This document shows positions 1 through 7,860 of a DNA stretch of 64,000 nucleotides, piece after piece. The notes under the pieces are model-generated. The model had not been told where the DNA came from and did not search any database. It worked only from the letters and a program-made list of their open reading frames with translations. A program made the translations under genes and the position numbers. This DNA is from Lateolabrax maculatus (lineage: Eukaryota; Chordata; Actinopteri; Acropomatiformes; Lateolabracidae): positions 14,112,001-14,176,000 of the forward strand of contig CM062205.1 in NCBI GenBank assembly GCA_031216445.1, written 5' to 3'. Every line of letters starts with the position of its first letter. Within the stretch, counting starts at the first letter, position 1.

Positions 1-147
1 AGCGGGCAATTCAATCTCTTAAAGCCGCAGTGTCCATTTAAGGGAGGTGTTGTGGAAGAAAGTTCAGTGAAAAACAGCACATCTTAAGAACAGGGACAGT
101 AAAGCACCTCAACACTGCAGTTTAAAAGTTTTCCTTTTTTTTTCCTT

Positions 148-153
148 TTTATT
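148..153 (-). other. Candidate distal poly(A) signal AATAAA
   Basis: The plus strand reads TTTATT, which is AATAAA on the sox11 strand. It lies about 2.0 kb past the stop codon. An A-rich stretch follows, with moderately GU-rich sequence further downstream. This is a candidate for the longest 3' UTR visible here. Confidence 0.3.
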
Positions 154-204
154 AAATGTGAATTCACATGTTAGTTTGAGCCCGTCCATTTCAGAGTATC
201 CGCC

Positions 205-212
205 TATATACA
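205..212 (-). promoter_or_regulatory. Pumilio-type element UGUAUAUA
   Basis: The minus strand reads TGTATATA, a perfect match to the Pumilio recognition element UGUANAUA. It would act in the mRNA only if the 3' UTR reaches this far, that is, if the signal at 148-153 is used. One 8-mer is weak evidence by itself. Confidence 0.2.
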
Positions 213-318
213 AAATAGGCATCATTCTGTCATCACATCCTTTTCAAACGCAACAAATAACACATTTGTGTACATATATTCACAAACTGAAAGGACAGTC
301 GATGGTGGTAGGTACTTA

Positions 319-324
319 TTTATT
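319..324 (-). other. Candidate poly(A) signal AATAAA
   Basis: AATAAA on the minus strand, about 1.85 kb after the stop. GU-rich sequence (a TGTGTT word and TTTGTTG) follows some 50-70 nt downstream on the same strand, which suits a cleavage site near 290-305. I rate it slightly above the other candidates for that reason. Confidence 0.35.
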
Positions 325-833
325 AAAAGATGAGTCAAAGACAGATTCACACTTGAAATGTGAAGTAACTACTGCCTAGAACTTCCAACAAAATGTCTTG
401 GCATATAATTAGGTCATATTCCAAAACCTTTTTATCAAACAGACTTCATATGTAAGACCCACATAAAAATAAACAATATCTGCTTTTTTAAGTGCAAGAA
501 ATAAAAAATACAGGTTTATGGTTAATGTTTTAAAAAAAGAAGGCAGTCTTCAGTTTTAAAATAAAGTTTCATTTCATGAAACAGGACTATGGAATGTTAT
601 TTTTTGCTTGCTTGTCAAACTAATGCCAGACCACCACTGTATCAGACTATGCCCCTTTTGCAGAACTCCTTTTCCCTAATTCTCAGTCAGATTCAAGCTG
701 TTTGGTGTCAGATATGCTCATTATCCTTATGTGTCAAATAACATTCAAATTGTGGTATTACTCTGTTTATATAGTATGCATCACACACCATGAGGCCATA
801 TTATATTGTTTTGTATCAGTTCCAGCTGATTTG

Positions 834-839
834 TTTATT
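834..839 (-). other. Candidate proximal poly(A) signal AATAAA
   Basis: AATAAA on the minus strand, about 1.33 kb after the stop. It could give a shorter alternative 3' UTR. Nothing downstream distinguishes it strongly. Confidence 0.2.
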
Positions 840-1718
840 TTTCTGCCTGGACAGGCTTCAGCATCATAACATGAAATGATGTTGACAGTGCACAAGTCTG
901 TTTTTCCATCACTTGCTACAATTGTTGATGGTCTGTATCTTAAGAGTATATATTGCACAAAAAAATGAGAGGGGGGAAAAACAGTATGTGCCATAAAAAA
1001 TACCAAAATCCAGTTTCACACCTGCGATTGGGACCCATCCACATATCACGAGTATGATATACATAAACTCCTAACTTTACTATATTACAGTACATATACA
1101 ATCTTGAAACTAGTTCCAGCTCTGAGGTATGTGTTCCCCATGATGCCATTGTATCGTCTACAAATACTCAACAAATCTGCTCTACAACTGTACAAAACCT
1201 AGTTTGAAATCACAAGGCATTTTTGATGCAAGTTTTAATTTAACTTAATCCTTAAAACCAGGACTCCCTTGCATGCTAAAAACAAATGATAAAGGGAAGA
1301 AGTGCCTGAAACTCACTGAAAGCACAGTAAGAACATTCCCTTTTAACTGTACAAAAATATGCCTGAAAATATCTTACTTTTCTTTTAAAAAGATGAGGTC
1401 TGTTATGTATCAAAATGTTTCCTCCACACCTGTATTCTGCAGAGGTTTAGGCTGCTTAATTTTCCCAACCAGGAGGTAAACTGAATCAGTTACAAAAAAC
1501 AAACAAACATTTGCGGCATTTAGAAATTACATAAACCGTTGTAAAGTAACATCCTGAACAATTGTCAGTTCACAGATTTGCTTTGAGTCAGTCCACAGTC
1601 CGTTTTCAGCTCCCTGCAGTTTCTTTTGTTTTGTTTTTAAGAGGATAAGATGCATAGAAGTTCACGTATTTTTCCCTTTGTGGTCCGTTTAAGCTCGACA
1701 GTAAATGCAAACCTACGG

Positions 1719-1750
1719 AGGTGGTGGTGGTGGTGGTGGTGGGGGGGGGG
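1719..1750. repeat. (GGT)n followed by poly-G
   Basis: About seven GGT units run into ten or more consecutive G. In the sox11 transcript this reads as C-rich (ACC)n. The two low-complexity open frames over it encode only Gly or Trp/Pro runs. Confidence 0.9.
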
Positions 1751-1805
1751 AAAAATCCATAAAACCCTGTCATGCTGCCAGAAAAAAAACGTCTGCAGAC
1801 TTTGC

Positions 1806-1852
1806 TTTTTTTTTTTCTCTTCTTTTTTTTCCTTTTTTTTTTTTTTTTTTTT
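1806..1852. repeat. Poly-T / pyrimidine tract
   Basis: A T-rich tract with a few C, running for nearly 50 bases on the plus strand (poly-A in the sox11 transcript). Such internal A tracts can prime oligo-dT and create false 3' ends in cDNA data. Confidence 0.9.
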
Positions 1853-1960
1853 CTTCTTCCTCCTTCCTTTTTCAAATTTGCTACCAGCTTCATAAGCATC
1901 TCATTCCTCAAACCTCACACCTCGCCTCCTGGTCCTCCACCTCCCCTCCAGGACCGGTGC

Positions 1961-1990
1961 AGAGAGAGAGAAAAAAAAAAAAAAAAAAAA
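1961..1990. repeat. (AG)n followed by poly-A
   Basis: Five AG units lead directly into 20 consecutive A on the plus strand, which is poly-U followed by (CU)n in the sox11 transcript. Confidence 0.9.
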
Positions 1991-2084
1991 CCCACAGGAG
2001 GCAGGGCTGGGGACAACTTGACCAGGACACATATATAATTTACTCTCTCCCTTCTCTGTTATTACTAGAGCAACTTTTTTTCCC

Positions 2085-2129
2085 CCCTCTCTCTCTCTCG
2101 CTCTCTCTCAGTCTCTTTCTTTTTCCTTT

Positions 2130-2160
<31 letters not shown>
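2085..2160. repeat. (CT)n, T10 and A24 beside the sox11 stop codon
   Basis: Interrupted CT repeats are followed by 10 T (2127-2136) and 24 A (2137-2160). The block ends 13 bases before the stop codon. In the mRNA this gives U24 and then A10 almost directly after the UGA, a self-complementary tract able to form a weak hairpin. Length variation between individuals is likely. Confidence 0.9.
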
Positions 2161-2173
2161 TTCTCCCTCAGTT

Positions 2174-3322
2174 TCAGTACGTGAAGACCAGGTCGGAAAA
2201 GTTCGCCTCCAGCCAGTCCCCGGCGATCATCTCACTGAGCTCCGGCGTGCAATAGTCTGGGAACTCAAAGTGGGAGCCCAGGCTGCCCTCGCTGAACGAG
2301 TCCAGGTCCTTATCCACAAGAGACAGGGAGAGGTTTCCTGAATTGGGGTTGCCCAGCTCCGAGCCTGGGGCGCTGGGGGCGAAATTCAAACTAAAGTCAA
2401 ACAGCAAGTCGTCCGCGTCCTCGCCGGAAGAGGAGCTGCTGCTGCAGCTGCTGCTGCTGCTGCTGGAGGAGGAGGAGGAAGAGGAGGAGGAGGAGGACGT
2501 GGAGACCGACCTGGAAGATGCTGGTGAGACGGAGGCGGCGTGCAACGTGCTCTGCTTGGTAATGTTTTTGATGTTGTAAAAGAGTCTGCTGCTGTTGCTG
2601 CTGCTGTTGTTCCGCACCTCGTCGTACAGGCTCGCCCCCTCGGACTCGGCCGAGGAGCTGAGGGTCGGGCTCGCCGGAACTTTGGCTACATTGTACGGCC
2701 TCAGGCGCTCCTCGTCCCGCGCCTTAATCCCCGTCCGGTAGTCCTCGTCGTACTCGTCGTCGTCGTCCTCGTCGCTCAGCTCGCCCTTCGCCGCCTTGGC
2801 GACTTTCAGGCTGGGGAAGACGCAGTCGTCGCCGTAGGCCAGGTGCGAGGACTTGGAGCCGCTCTTCGTCTTGGTCTTGGGGCACTTCTTGCCGGGCGCC
2901 TTGGCGAGCTTGCCGCACTTCTCCGGGGACGGCGCCGACGACTTGGAGCTGTCCAGCTTTGGCTTTTTCTTGGGTCTGTACTTGTAGTCGGGGTAGTCGG
3001 CCATGTGTTTTAGCCGCAGCCGCTCGGCCTCCCGGATGAACGGGATCTTCTCGCTGTCCTTGAGCATCTTCCACCTCTTGCCCAGCCGCTTGGAGATCTC
3101 GGCGTTGTGCATGTCGGGCGACTGCTCCATGATCTTTCTCCTCTCGATCTTGGACCAGACCATGAACGCGTTCATGGGCCTCTTGATGTGACCCGTGGCC
3201 GTCTTGCACCAGTCCGGGTTGATCGGCACGGGGCTGCACGCCATAAATTCACTCTCCTCCGAGTCGGTGGCCTCCCTGGACATGCTCCCGTCCGTCTCGC
3301 TGTTGTCCGTGTGCTGCACCAT
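2174..3322 (-). CDS. sox11: SOX11, SoxC-group HMG-box transcription factor
   Basis: This is a complete single-exon gene of 382 codons ending in TGA. Seen: the family N-terminus MVQ..., an acidic SEESEFMACSP segment, then an HMG box at about residues 46-114. The box contains the FMVW wedge (53-56) that intercalates and bends DNA. Basic stretches at about 48-63 and 114-122 (KYRPKKKPK) serve as nuclear signals. A Lys/Ser linker follows, then an acidic cluster (about 181-194), the VPASPTLSSSAES motif, a poly-Ser run (276-299, broken by Cys293) and the conserved C-terminal activation domain (about 328-382) ending FSDLVFTY. Human SOX11 is 441 residues; the difference lies in Gly/Ala/acidic linkers. 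Known: SoxC factors bind AACAAAG-like sites and drive neuronal and mesenchymal progenitor programmes. The start at 3322 is the first ATG below the promoter and has a strong context (A at -3, G at +4). SOX4 and SOX12 fit less well, because the C-terminus and the VPASPTLSS block are SOX11-type. I cannot decide between the sox11a and sox11b copies. Confidence 0.96.
   Translation of the reverse strand: MVQHTDNSETDGSMSREATDSEESEFMACSPVPINPDWCKTATGHIKRPMNAFMVWSKIERRKIMEQSPDMHNAEISKRLGKRWKMLKDSEKIPFIREAERLRLKHMADYPDYKYRPKKKPKLDSSKSSAPSPEKCGKLAKAPGKKCPKTKTKSGSKSSHLAYGDDCVFPSLKVAKAAKGELSDEDDDDEYDEDYRTGIKARDEERLRPYNVAKVPASPTLSSSAESEGASLYDEVRNNSSSNSSRLFYNIKNITKQSTLHAASVSPASSRSVSTSSSSSSSSSSSSSSSSSCSSSSSSGEDADDLLFDFSLNFAPSAPGSELGNPNSGNLSLSLVDKDLDSFSEGSLGSHFEFPDYCTPELSEMIAGDWLEANFSDLVFTY
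2426..2497 (-). repeat. Trinucleotide repeat encoding poly-Ser in sox11
   Basis: Codons 276-299 are 23 Ser and one Cys. Codons 276-286 use TCN (a GGA repeat on the plus strand), 287-292 use AGC (a CTG repeat), Cys293 is TGC, and 294-299 mix AGC and TCN. So one protein homopolymer is built from two different triplet microsatellites. Ser-rich stretches at this place are normal for SOX11, and their length varies between species. Confidence 0.9.
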
Positions 3323-3545
3323 CGTCCTCCCGTTGTCCCAAGTCACTCTTTGCGCGATCCGGACGCGGCGTCTCTCAGCCCCCCCCCCAGCCGGTAATGC
3401 CAAAAGGCGGCTCAGCTCTCTCTCTCTTTCTCTCTCTCTCTCTCGCGTGTGTGTGTGCGTGTTTTTTTCTTTTTTTTTTGTGTGTGCCCGCACCGGCTCG
3501 TCCTCGTTCCTCGGCTGCGTTTACGTGCGCTCTCGGGCTCTGCAC
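3323..3545 (-). other. Probable sox11 5' UTR
   Basis: This lies between the inferred start-site area and the initiator ATG. There is no ATG on the minus strand between 3323 and 3594, so the CDS start would be the first AUG. The reading frame stays open upstream to 3493, but only through a GTG codon and an Arg-Glu repeat translated from the CT microsatellite. I do not count that as coding. The upstream boundary is inferred. Confidence 0.45.
3415..3486. repeat. (CT)n-(GT)n-T compound repeat in the 5' leader
   Basis: A CT repeat passes into GT repeats and then long T runs on the plus strand. In the transcript this is A-rich, then (AC)n, then (AG)n, ending about 90 nt before the start codon. It is a length-variable element inside the leader. 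Confidence 0.85.
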
Positions 3546-3570
3546 TCTTTTTGCAGAGTTACAAACTGCC

Positions 3571-3577
3571 TTCTTAA
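3571..3577 (-). promoter_or_regulatory. TATA-like TTAAGAA
   Basis: The minus strand carries TTAAGAA about 45-50 bp downstream of a CCAAT box, a position that would put the start site near 3540-3550. It departs from the TATAAA consensus, so the promoter could equally be TATA-less. Confidence 0.25.
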
Positions 3578-3621
3578 CTAGTTATCAGCTTTTTCATGTC
3601 CCCTGCGTCACCGGCGGCCGT

Positions 3622-3629
3622 CCAATCAG
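3622..3629 (+). promoter_or_regulatory. CCAAT box (NF-Y type) of the sox11 promoter
   Basis: CCAATCAG on the plus strand is a full NF-Y core (CTGATTGG on the gene strand). It lies about 300 bp upstream of the start codon in GC-rich DNA, with a GC box about 13 bp further upstream. NF-Y works in either orientation and usually sits 60-100 bp from the start site, which places initiation near 3530-3560. Confidence 0.5.
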
Positions 3630-3641
3630 GCGCCCTCCGCT

Positions 3642-3647
3642 CCGCCC
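3642..3647 (-). promoter_or_regulatory. GC box (Sp1/KLF type)
   Basis: GGGCGG on the gene strand within GTGGGCGGAG, adjoining the CCAAT box. The combination is typical of CpG-island promoters. Confidence 0.4.
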
Positions 3648-3717
3648 ACCCAGACTCCACGCGAGACTCCCCTCAACCCTCCTCTTCCTCCCACCCCGAG
3701 CTCCCACTGGAGCGGAG

Positions 3718-3740
3718 GTGGGGGGGGGGTGGGGGGTGGA
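3718..3740. repeat. G-rich run upstream of the promoter
   Basis: Two G runs (10 and 6) separated by single T on the plus strand. This is a possible G-quadruplex about 170-200 bp upstream of the inferred start site. Confidence 0.6.
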
Positions 3741-3872
3741 TCTGTGGTACACGGCGTCTGGGGCAACACGCCGGGCGAGACGGGCGCATTAAAACACGCG
3801 GTTGGCACTCCGCGCTCCTCAGACGAGCGCGATCACGCGCCGCGGCGCACACAAGAGCGCGGTCCATTCCCT

Positions 3873-3913
3873 GATTTATTTATTTATTTATTTATTTATT
3901 AAAAAAAAAAAAA
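3873..3913. repeat. (ATTT)n plus poly-A
   Basis: About six TTTA units run into 13 A. A second TTTA repeat lies at 4231-4271. Confidence 0.9.
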
Positions 3914-4230
3914 GTGAAGGAAGAAAAACACGCAAGGGGAGAGGTTGTTCTCAAGGCGAGGCAGCTGTGGCTTTGCAGCTGTGTCCGCAGGAGAAAGGTG
4001 TAGGCTGCGATCGCTTGCCTCCCCTCAGGTTGTAGTACTGAAGGTGGCGCTTGGACACTGTTGCAGGCGGCGGCGTGCGTCCGTGCGCCCGCCCGGCTGC
4101 CTCTCCGCTGCAGGGGGACGCGTTTCGGCAGCCTGGTAGTGGCTTCAGAGGAAGACGCGGCGCTGTCATTAACTTCAGTGCAACCTCGTGCGTTTCACAG
4201 ATAGATCTCTGAGGGGCCAAGCAGTTGTCA

Positions 4231-4271
4231 CGTTTATTTATTTGTTTATTTATTTATTTTATTTTTTTTTT
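4231..4271. repeat. (TTTA)n plus poly-T
   Basis: Imperfect TTTA units ending in a T run. It marks the upstream edge of the CpG-rich zone. Confidence 0.85.
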
Positions 4272-5600
4272 TCCCGTTTATTGGGTGGTTTCTTTCCTGT
4301 TTGTTCCCATGTCTGCACTGAATGAAGGAAATAGGTCAGTAGTACATTCTGCATTATAGATCTTGTTTGTAGTGTGTGAGCAACCAAAACACACCTGCAG
4401 CGTCCCGTAGATCCTTATTGATAAGAATTTTTTCTCCAACCAAACAAACTAATAATCATTTATTCAATTGCCATAACATTTCCATATAAAAAAAAACTCC
4501 CTTTTTATAATTAAAAACCTAGAATCATGAAGTACAAACACGTGTTGTGATTTCTCATCCGTTTGGATTGATGCTCATGTTTTACAGTGTGAAGCATGCA
4601 AGCGAAGCAATAACACTCATTCAGATGGCAACATTTGGCTGTGCAGCCTTGAGTTGAGCCCATACAGCCAGGCATGGATGGAAGGCTCCCTGCTGAGTTT
4701 GCTGTGTCAAGAGGCAGTGTAGCATCTAGCTGGCGTCTCCTGCACCCCCGCCGCTCCCCCCGGCTCTGGGTGGTAGCCAGCAGTGCTATTGGAGGCTGGG
4801 GCGATAAGGCGTCCTGCTTTTTTCTCTCTGCTTCGTCCCCTAGAGGGCAATCACTTACCCTTTTGAAACCCTCCCCCCACCAAGCCACCGTATTTCCCCC
4901 AGCTGGGGCTTAAGAAGTGTCTCCACTGATACACAGAGAAGCAGATAGAAAGGCAGAAAGAGGATAGCAGGGAGAAAGAAAGAGAAAAAGAGGCACGCAG
5001 GGGGAAAGAAGAGAAGGCTGAGGAGACTGAGGCAGTTTTTAGGGAGAAATGCTGAGAGATGGAGGAGCTCTTGGCTTTCCACCCATGGAGAGGCAACCCC
5101 CTGTCTGTGTCTCTCTCTCAGACAGAGATAGGGCTGAAATGCTTTATCATGACCACCCTGTGCTGATTAAGCCTTATCAGATATATGTGTCGGAGCAGGA
5201 GTCTCAGGAGGTTGGCGCATGCACGTGCATGTTTTACTGTCAGCTTGTTTTTTTCTGATAGATTCATTTGAGTGGTATTTGATCTGATCAGTGCTGACGC
5301 TGGCAAAGGAGGTTATTTCAAATGAACTGATAGCATGGTATCATATGGGTAGGTCCAATATGCGAGCACATATTGACTGCATATCTGTGTGGAATTCTAG
5401 GAAATGGTCCTGTTATGCACACAGGAAAGTATGATATTTCAGGTAGAAGAGAGCTAAATGCCATTGTATTACTCCTTTCTGATTTGCCCAAAGGGTACTT
5501 ATTCCTGAAGAACAACCTTAAGATGTATCAGCCATATCATACAAAATTATATTACCTGCAGTTAGTGTTTGAACCTTTTTTGGGTTAGGTCCCATCTGTA
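4272..5600. other. Intergenic, no gene seen
   Basis: Short open frames only, none with recognisable motifs. It contains a purine-rich GA/AAG stretch (about 4935-5050) and ordinary complex sequence elsewhere. The part around 5130-5260 has GATA words (CTTATCAGATA) but nothing decisive. Confidence 0.6.
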
Positions 5601-5830
5601 CGTATCTCATCCTATCCCGCTCCAGCCAGCGTTATCTCTTTATATGATGGTTTCATGCTGGACATGAATCACTAGACTGCTTAATGATGAGCGTGCAGGG
5701 TGGCTGTCCTGCTCATTAGCATGGCTCATTATTCGCCGTGAACGAGGTGTTGGTGTCAGCCCATACAGCCTATGAGTCATCTTAGGGAGGGTCTCATCGC
5801 CATGCCTGCCCAGATGCAGCAGTAATATAC
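5600..5830. promoter_or_regulatory. Candidate CNE
   Basis: Repeat-free block with closely spaced homeodomain-type words (CTTAATGA, CTCATTAGC, CTCATTATTC) and an AP-1-like TGAGTCAT. It lies about 2 kb upstream of the promoter, so it could be a proximal enhancer. Confidence 0.35.
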
Positions 5831-5911
5831 CCCCTCTCCCTTACCTCCCTCCCACACCACACCCCCCCAACTGCTTCATTCAGTGACTGGGACTGTGATG
5901 AGAGTGACGGC

Positions 5912-5928
5912 GAGAGAGAGAGAGAGAG
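5912..5928. repeat. (GA)n microsatellite
   Basis: About eight GA units. Confidence 0.85.
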
Positions 5929-6039
5929 TTGTGGGTTACTGAAACATGTTGTGTTTTCATTTCATTTTCACTCCAGAGATTACATATGATTAAACAGTGA
6001 AAATCCAAAGTACTGCATTATCACTGTGTGATTTCTAAT

Positions 6040-6330
6040 ACCATGCGCTTTCCAATACCCCAAAGGCAAATGTTTTAATGCTTATTTGCTGCTTTCTGAG
6101 CCAAGGGAGAGGACATTTTATTCCAGAGCGATGGAGTGTTGAATTAAGTGATGGTTTTCATGTACGAACATTGAAAGAGGGTTTCAGGAGAAACAATTCC
6201 CTTTGCACTGCTTATCTAAAACCCCCCCAAAGCAGCTGGTGCTCTCACAAAGGGCCAGTGAAGCGTTAGATCAATACTAACCCTGGCTAGAGGCTATCTG
6301 ATGCTCAAAATGCATGGATCCATCTCTTCT
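6040..6330. promoter_or_regulatory. Candidate CNE
   Basis: Complex sequence with TTGAATTAAGTG, AAACAATTCC (SOX-like) and a GCTTATCT GATA word. The open frame at 6078-6269 on the plus strand has no family features. Confidence 0.3.
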
Positions 6331-7270
6331 GCATAGCCCTGAGACAGGTGTGGACTTCTGGAAGCCACTATCTGATGGCTTCACAATGGGTAAAGAAGGC
6401 TGGTGCGGGGGGGCTAAAAGCGGGTGGTGTGGAAAGGGGGGTTGTTTTGGTTGCACATAAAAAGGCAAATTAAATTTTCACTTGACAGACACATTCTTGA
6501 GTATCCTGTGTACTCAAATTACAATCTTCATTGCCACGCAGCGAATTTGTGTTTTTCAAGCCCATATAGTGGAGTCACTCAATGGTAATCTAATGCTATG
6601 TATAGAATCTGTATAACAAGTTCCAGCAGTTTGCAAGTGGTATAACTTAAAACCACCCTTGTCTCTTTGCATACAGACTTTCTATGCAGGCTGTGGCTGG
6701 AGGTGAAACCTGAAATCAGATTATGAATCTGAAGATTTATAGTTTGTACGTTTGCTGCCAGTTACTGCAACCCATTTTGTTGTCTTAACTTGTGAGATGA
6801 TACTAAAATGTGCTATATCAGCTGGCCTAGAATGTGTTTCGCTGGCCGCCTGTCGCCGTGCTCTCATTCCTTTAATATCATGCCGTCTTCCTCTCTCTCT
6901 CTCAAGATAAGAAGAACTTTGACAATAAGGAGGATCTCACGGTAGTTTGGAGGCTGTTGTTTTACCACTTAAGTGTTTGGTGCCTCCGAGGCCATTTTAT
7001 GTCTTACTGGTGCTTTACATTCTCGACTCAATGCAAATGTATCTCCAGGGTGTCAGGTTGTTTGTTGACCTCCTTGATGTGGCCTCTGTCTCTCAAGGTC
7101 TGATGCTTAGCGGATACTTGAGACTGGAGTATCTTGTCGTGAATGTAAACAGCTGATGCTTGAGTACTGCGCTGGAATGTTTGTCACAGAGACACACAAA
7201 TACAATCACAGGCCAAAGCTGCTGGCACCCTGTGTACACTTGTACTTGCAACAGCCCTCTACTTATGCCC
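6331..7270. other. Intergenic, no gene seen
   Basis: Unremarkable sequence with a short CT run near 6890. One perfect octamer ATGCAAAT occurs at 7031-7038. No coding or RNA gene signal. Confidence 0.55.
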
Positions 7271-7860
7271 ATTTTCTACCGCATGGTAGAGCTCGGCTCA
7301 ATTCAATTCGCTTGGAACTGTTCTTTTTTGGTTTTCCATCGGCAAAAGTTGTGGATAGTCCTTGTTACCTAATACTTTTTTTTGGTACCACCACAGTAAA
7401 GGTTGCAGGCTGAGCTGAGCTGATACCAAAAGGTGGAGTGACACTGCAGACCACAAATCGGTCAAAAAGAATCATCACTAGAATTGTCACTTGAGCGACA
7501 TTGGGACATCCGGCACAAACCCGCCATTTTACACAGCCAAGCTACCATCAATAGTGGCTGCAATTTTTTTTTAATTCATTTATAATCCAGATTTTAAAAA
7601 GATGGTCGCCTACAAACAACAACGCTGTGGTCAAATAGCCACGTACAGAGAATCAAGAACCATCCCTTTGATATCCTCCCCTGTTCCTATGCCAGGCTAG
7701 TCTGTTTGCGTGTGAAAGTGATGTCACGGCAGTCTCACAGGGCATTGTGATGACAGTGATCTAAGAATCCCGCCTACATTGAGGGTGTACTATCTGCAGT
7801 GGAAAATCTAATTGAGAAAAGTACCTGGTGCCAGACGTGGGCCGAGTCGAGCCAAGTCGT
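7271..7860. mobile_element. Degenerate non-autonomous DNA transposon (MITE-like)
   Basis: The left end has a GCATGGTA word followed by GAGCTCGGCTCAATTC. The right end has TGGAAAA, GTACCTGG and GGGCCGAGTCGAGCC. The reverse complement of the left end gives TGGAAAACC, then a GAGCCGAGC word, in the same order as the right end, so the termini are imperfect inverted repeats. The GGCTCG/CGAGCC ends, the inner GGTACC word and a central GACACTGCAGACCAC segment resemble, from memory, a hAT-type MITE common in fish. There is no transposase ORF. The right terminus seems eroded and I could not fix a target-site duplication. Confidence 0.55.

Larger units (their letters stand above)
1..2173 (-). other. Probable 3' UTR and 3' flank of sox11
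   Basis: This AT-rich stretch follows the sox11 stop codon on the minus strand and has no coding potential in any frame. Vertebrate SOX11 transcripts are known for long 3' UTRs, so most of it is probably transcribed, but the 3' end cannot be fixed from sequence. Several minus-strand AATAAA hexamers are present and are listed separately. The part nearest the stop (about 1700-2160) is dominated by simple repeats. The distal part (1-1700) is complex sequence with scattered A/T runs. The open frames at 1606-2184 are low-complexity translations of these repeats. Confidence 0.55.
2180..4150. promoter_or_regulatory. CpG-rich island over sox11 and its promoter
   Basis: CpG dinucleotides are dense from the CDS up to about 4.15 kb, for example around 3800-3860 and 4065-4130, and scarce almost everywhere else in the window. 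This is the usual signature of a developmental gene promoter in an unmethylated island. The boundaries are by eye. Confidence 0.7.

Noticed and set aside
1606..2184. Open frames in the 3' flank encoding Gly, Phe, Lys and Ser runs
   Set aside because: Pure translations of GGT, poly-T, poly-A and CT repeats.
2343..3397. Several open frames antisense or out of frame to sox11
   Set aside because: Shadow frames produced by the GC-rich, repeat-rich sox11 coding strand. They are Leu/Val/Arg-rich with no domain.
3323..3493. 57-codon in-frame N-terminal extension of sox11
   Set aside because: It begins at GTG, not ATG, and encodes Thr-His and Arg-Glu runs from the microsatellite. The family N-terminus MVQ starts at 3322 in a strong context.
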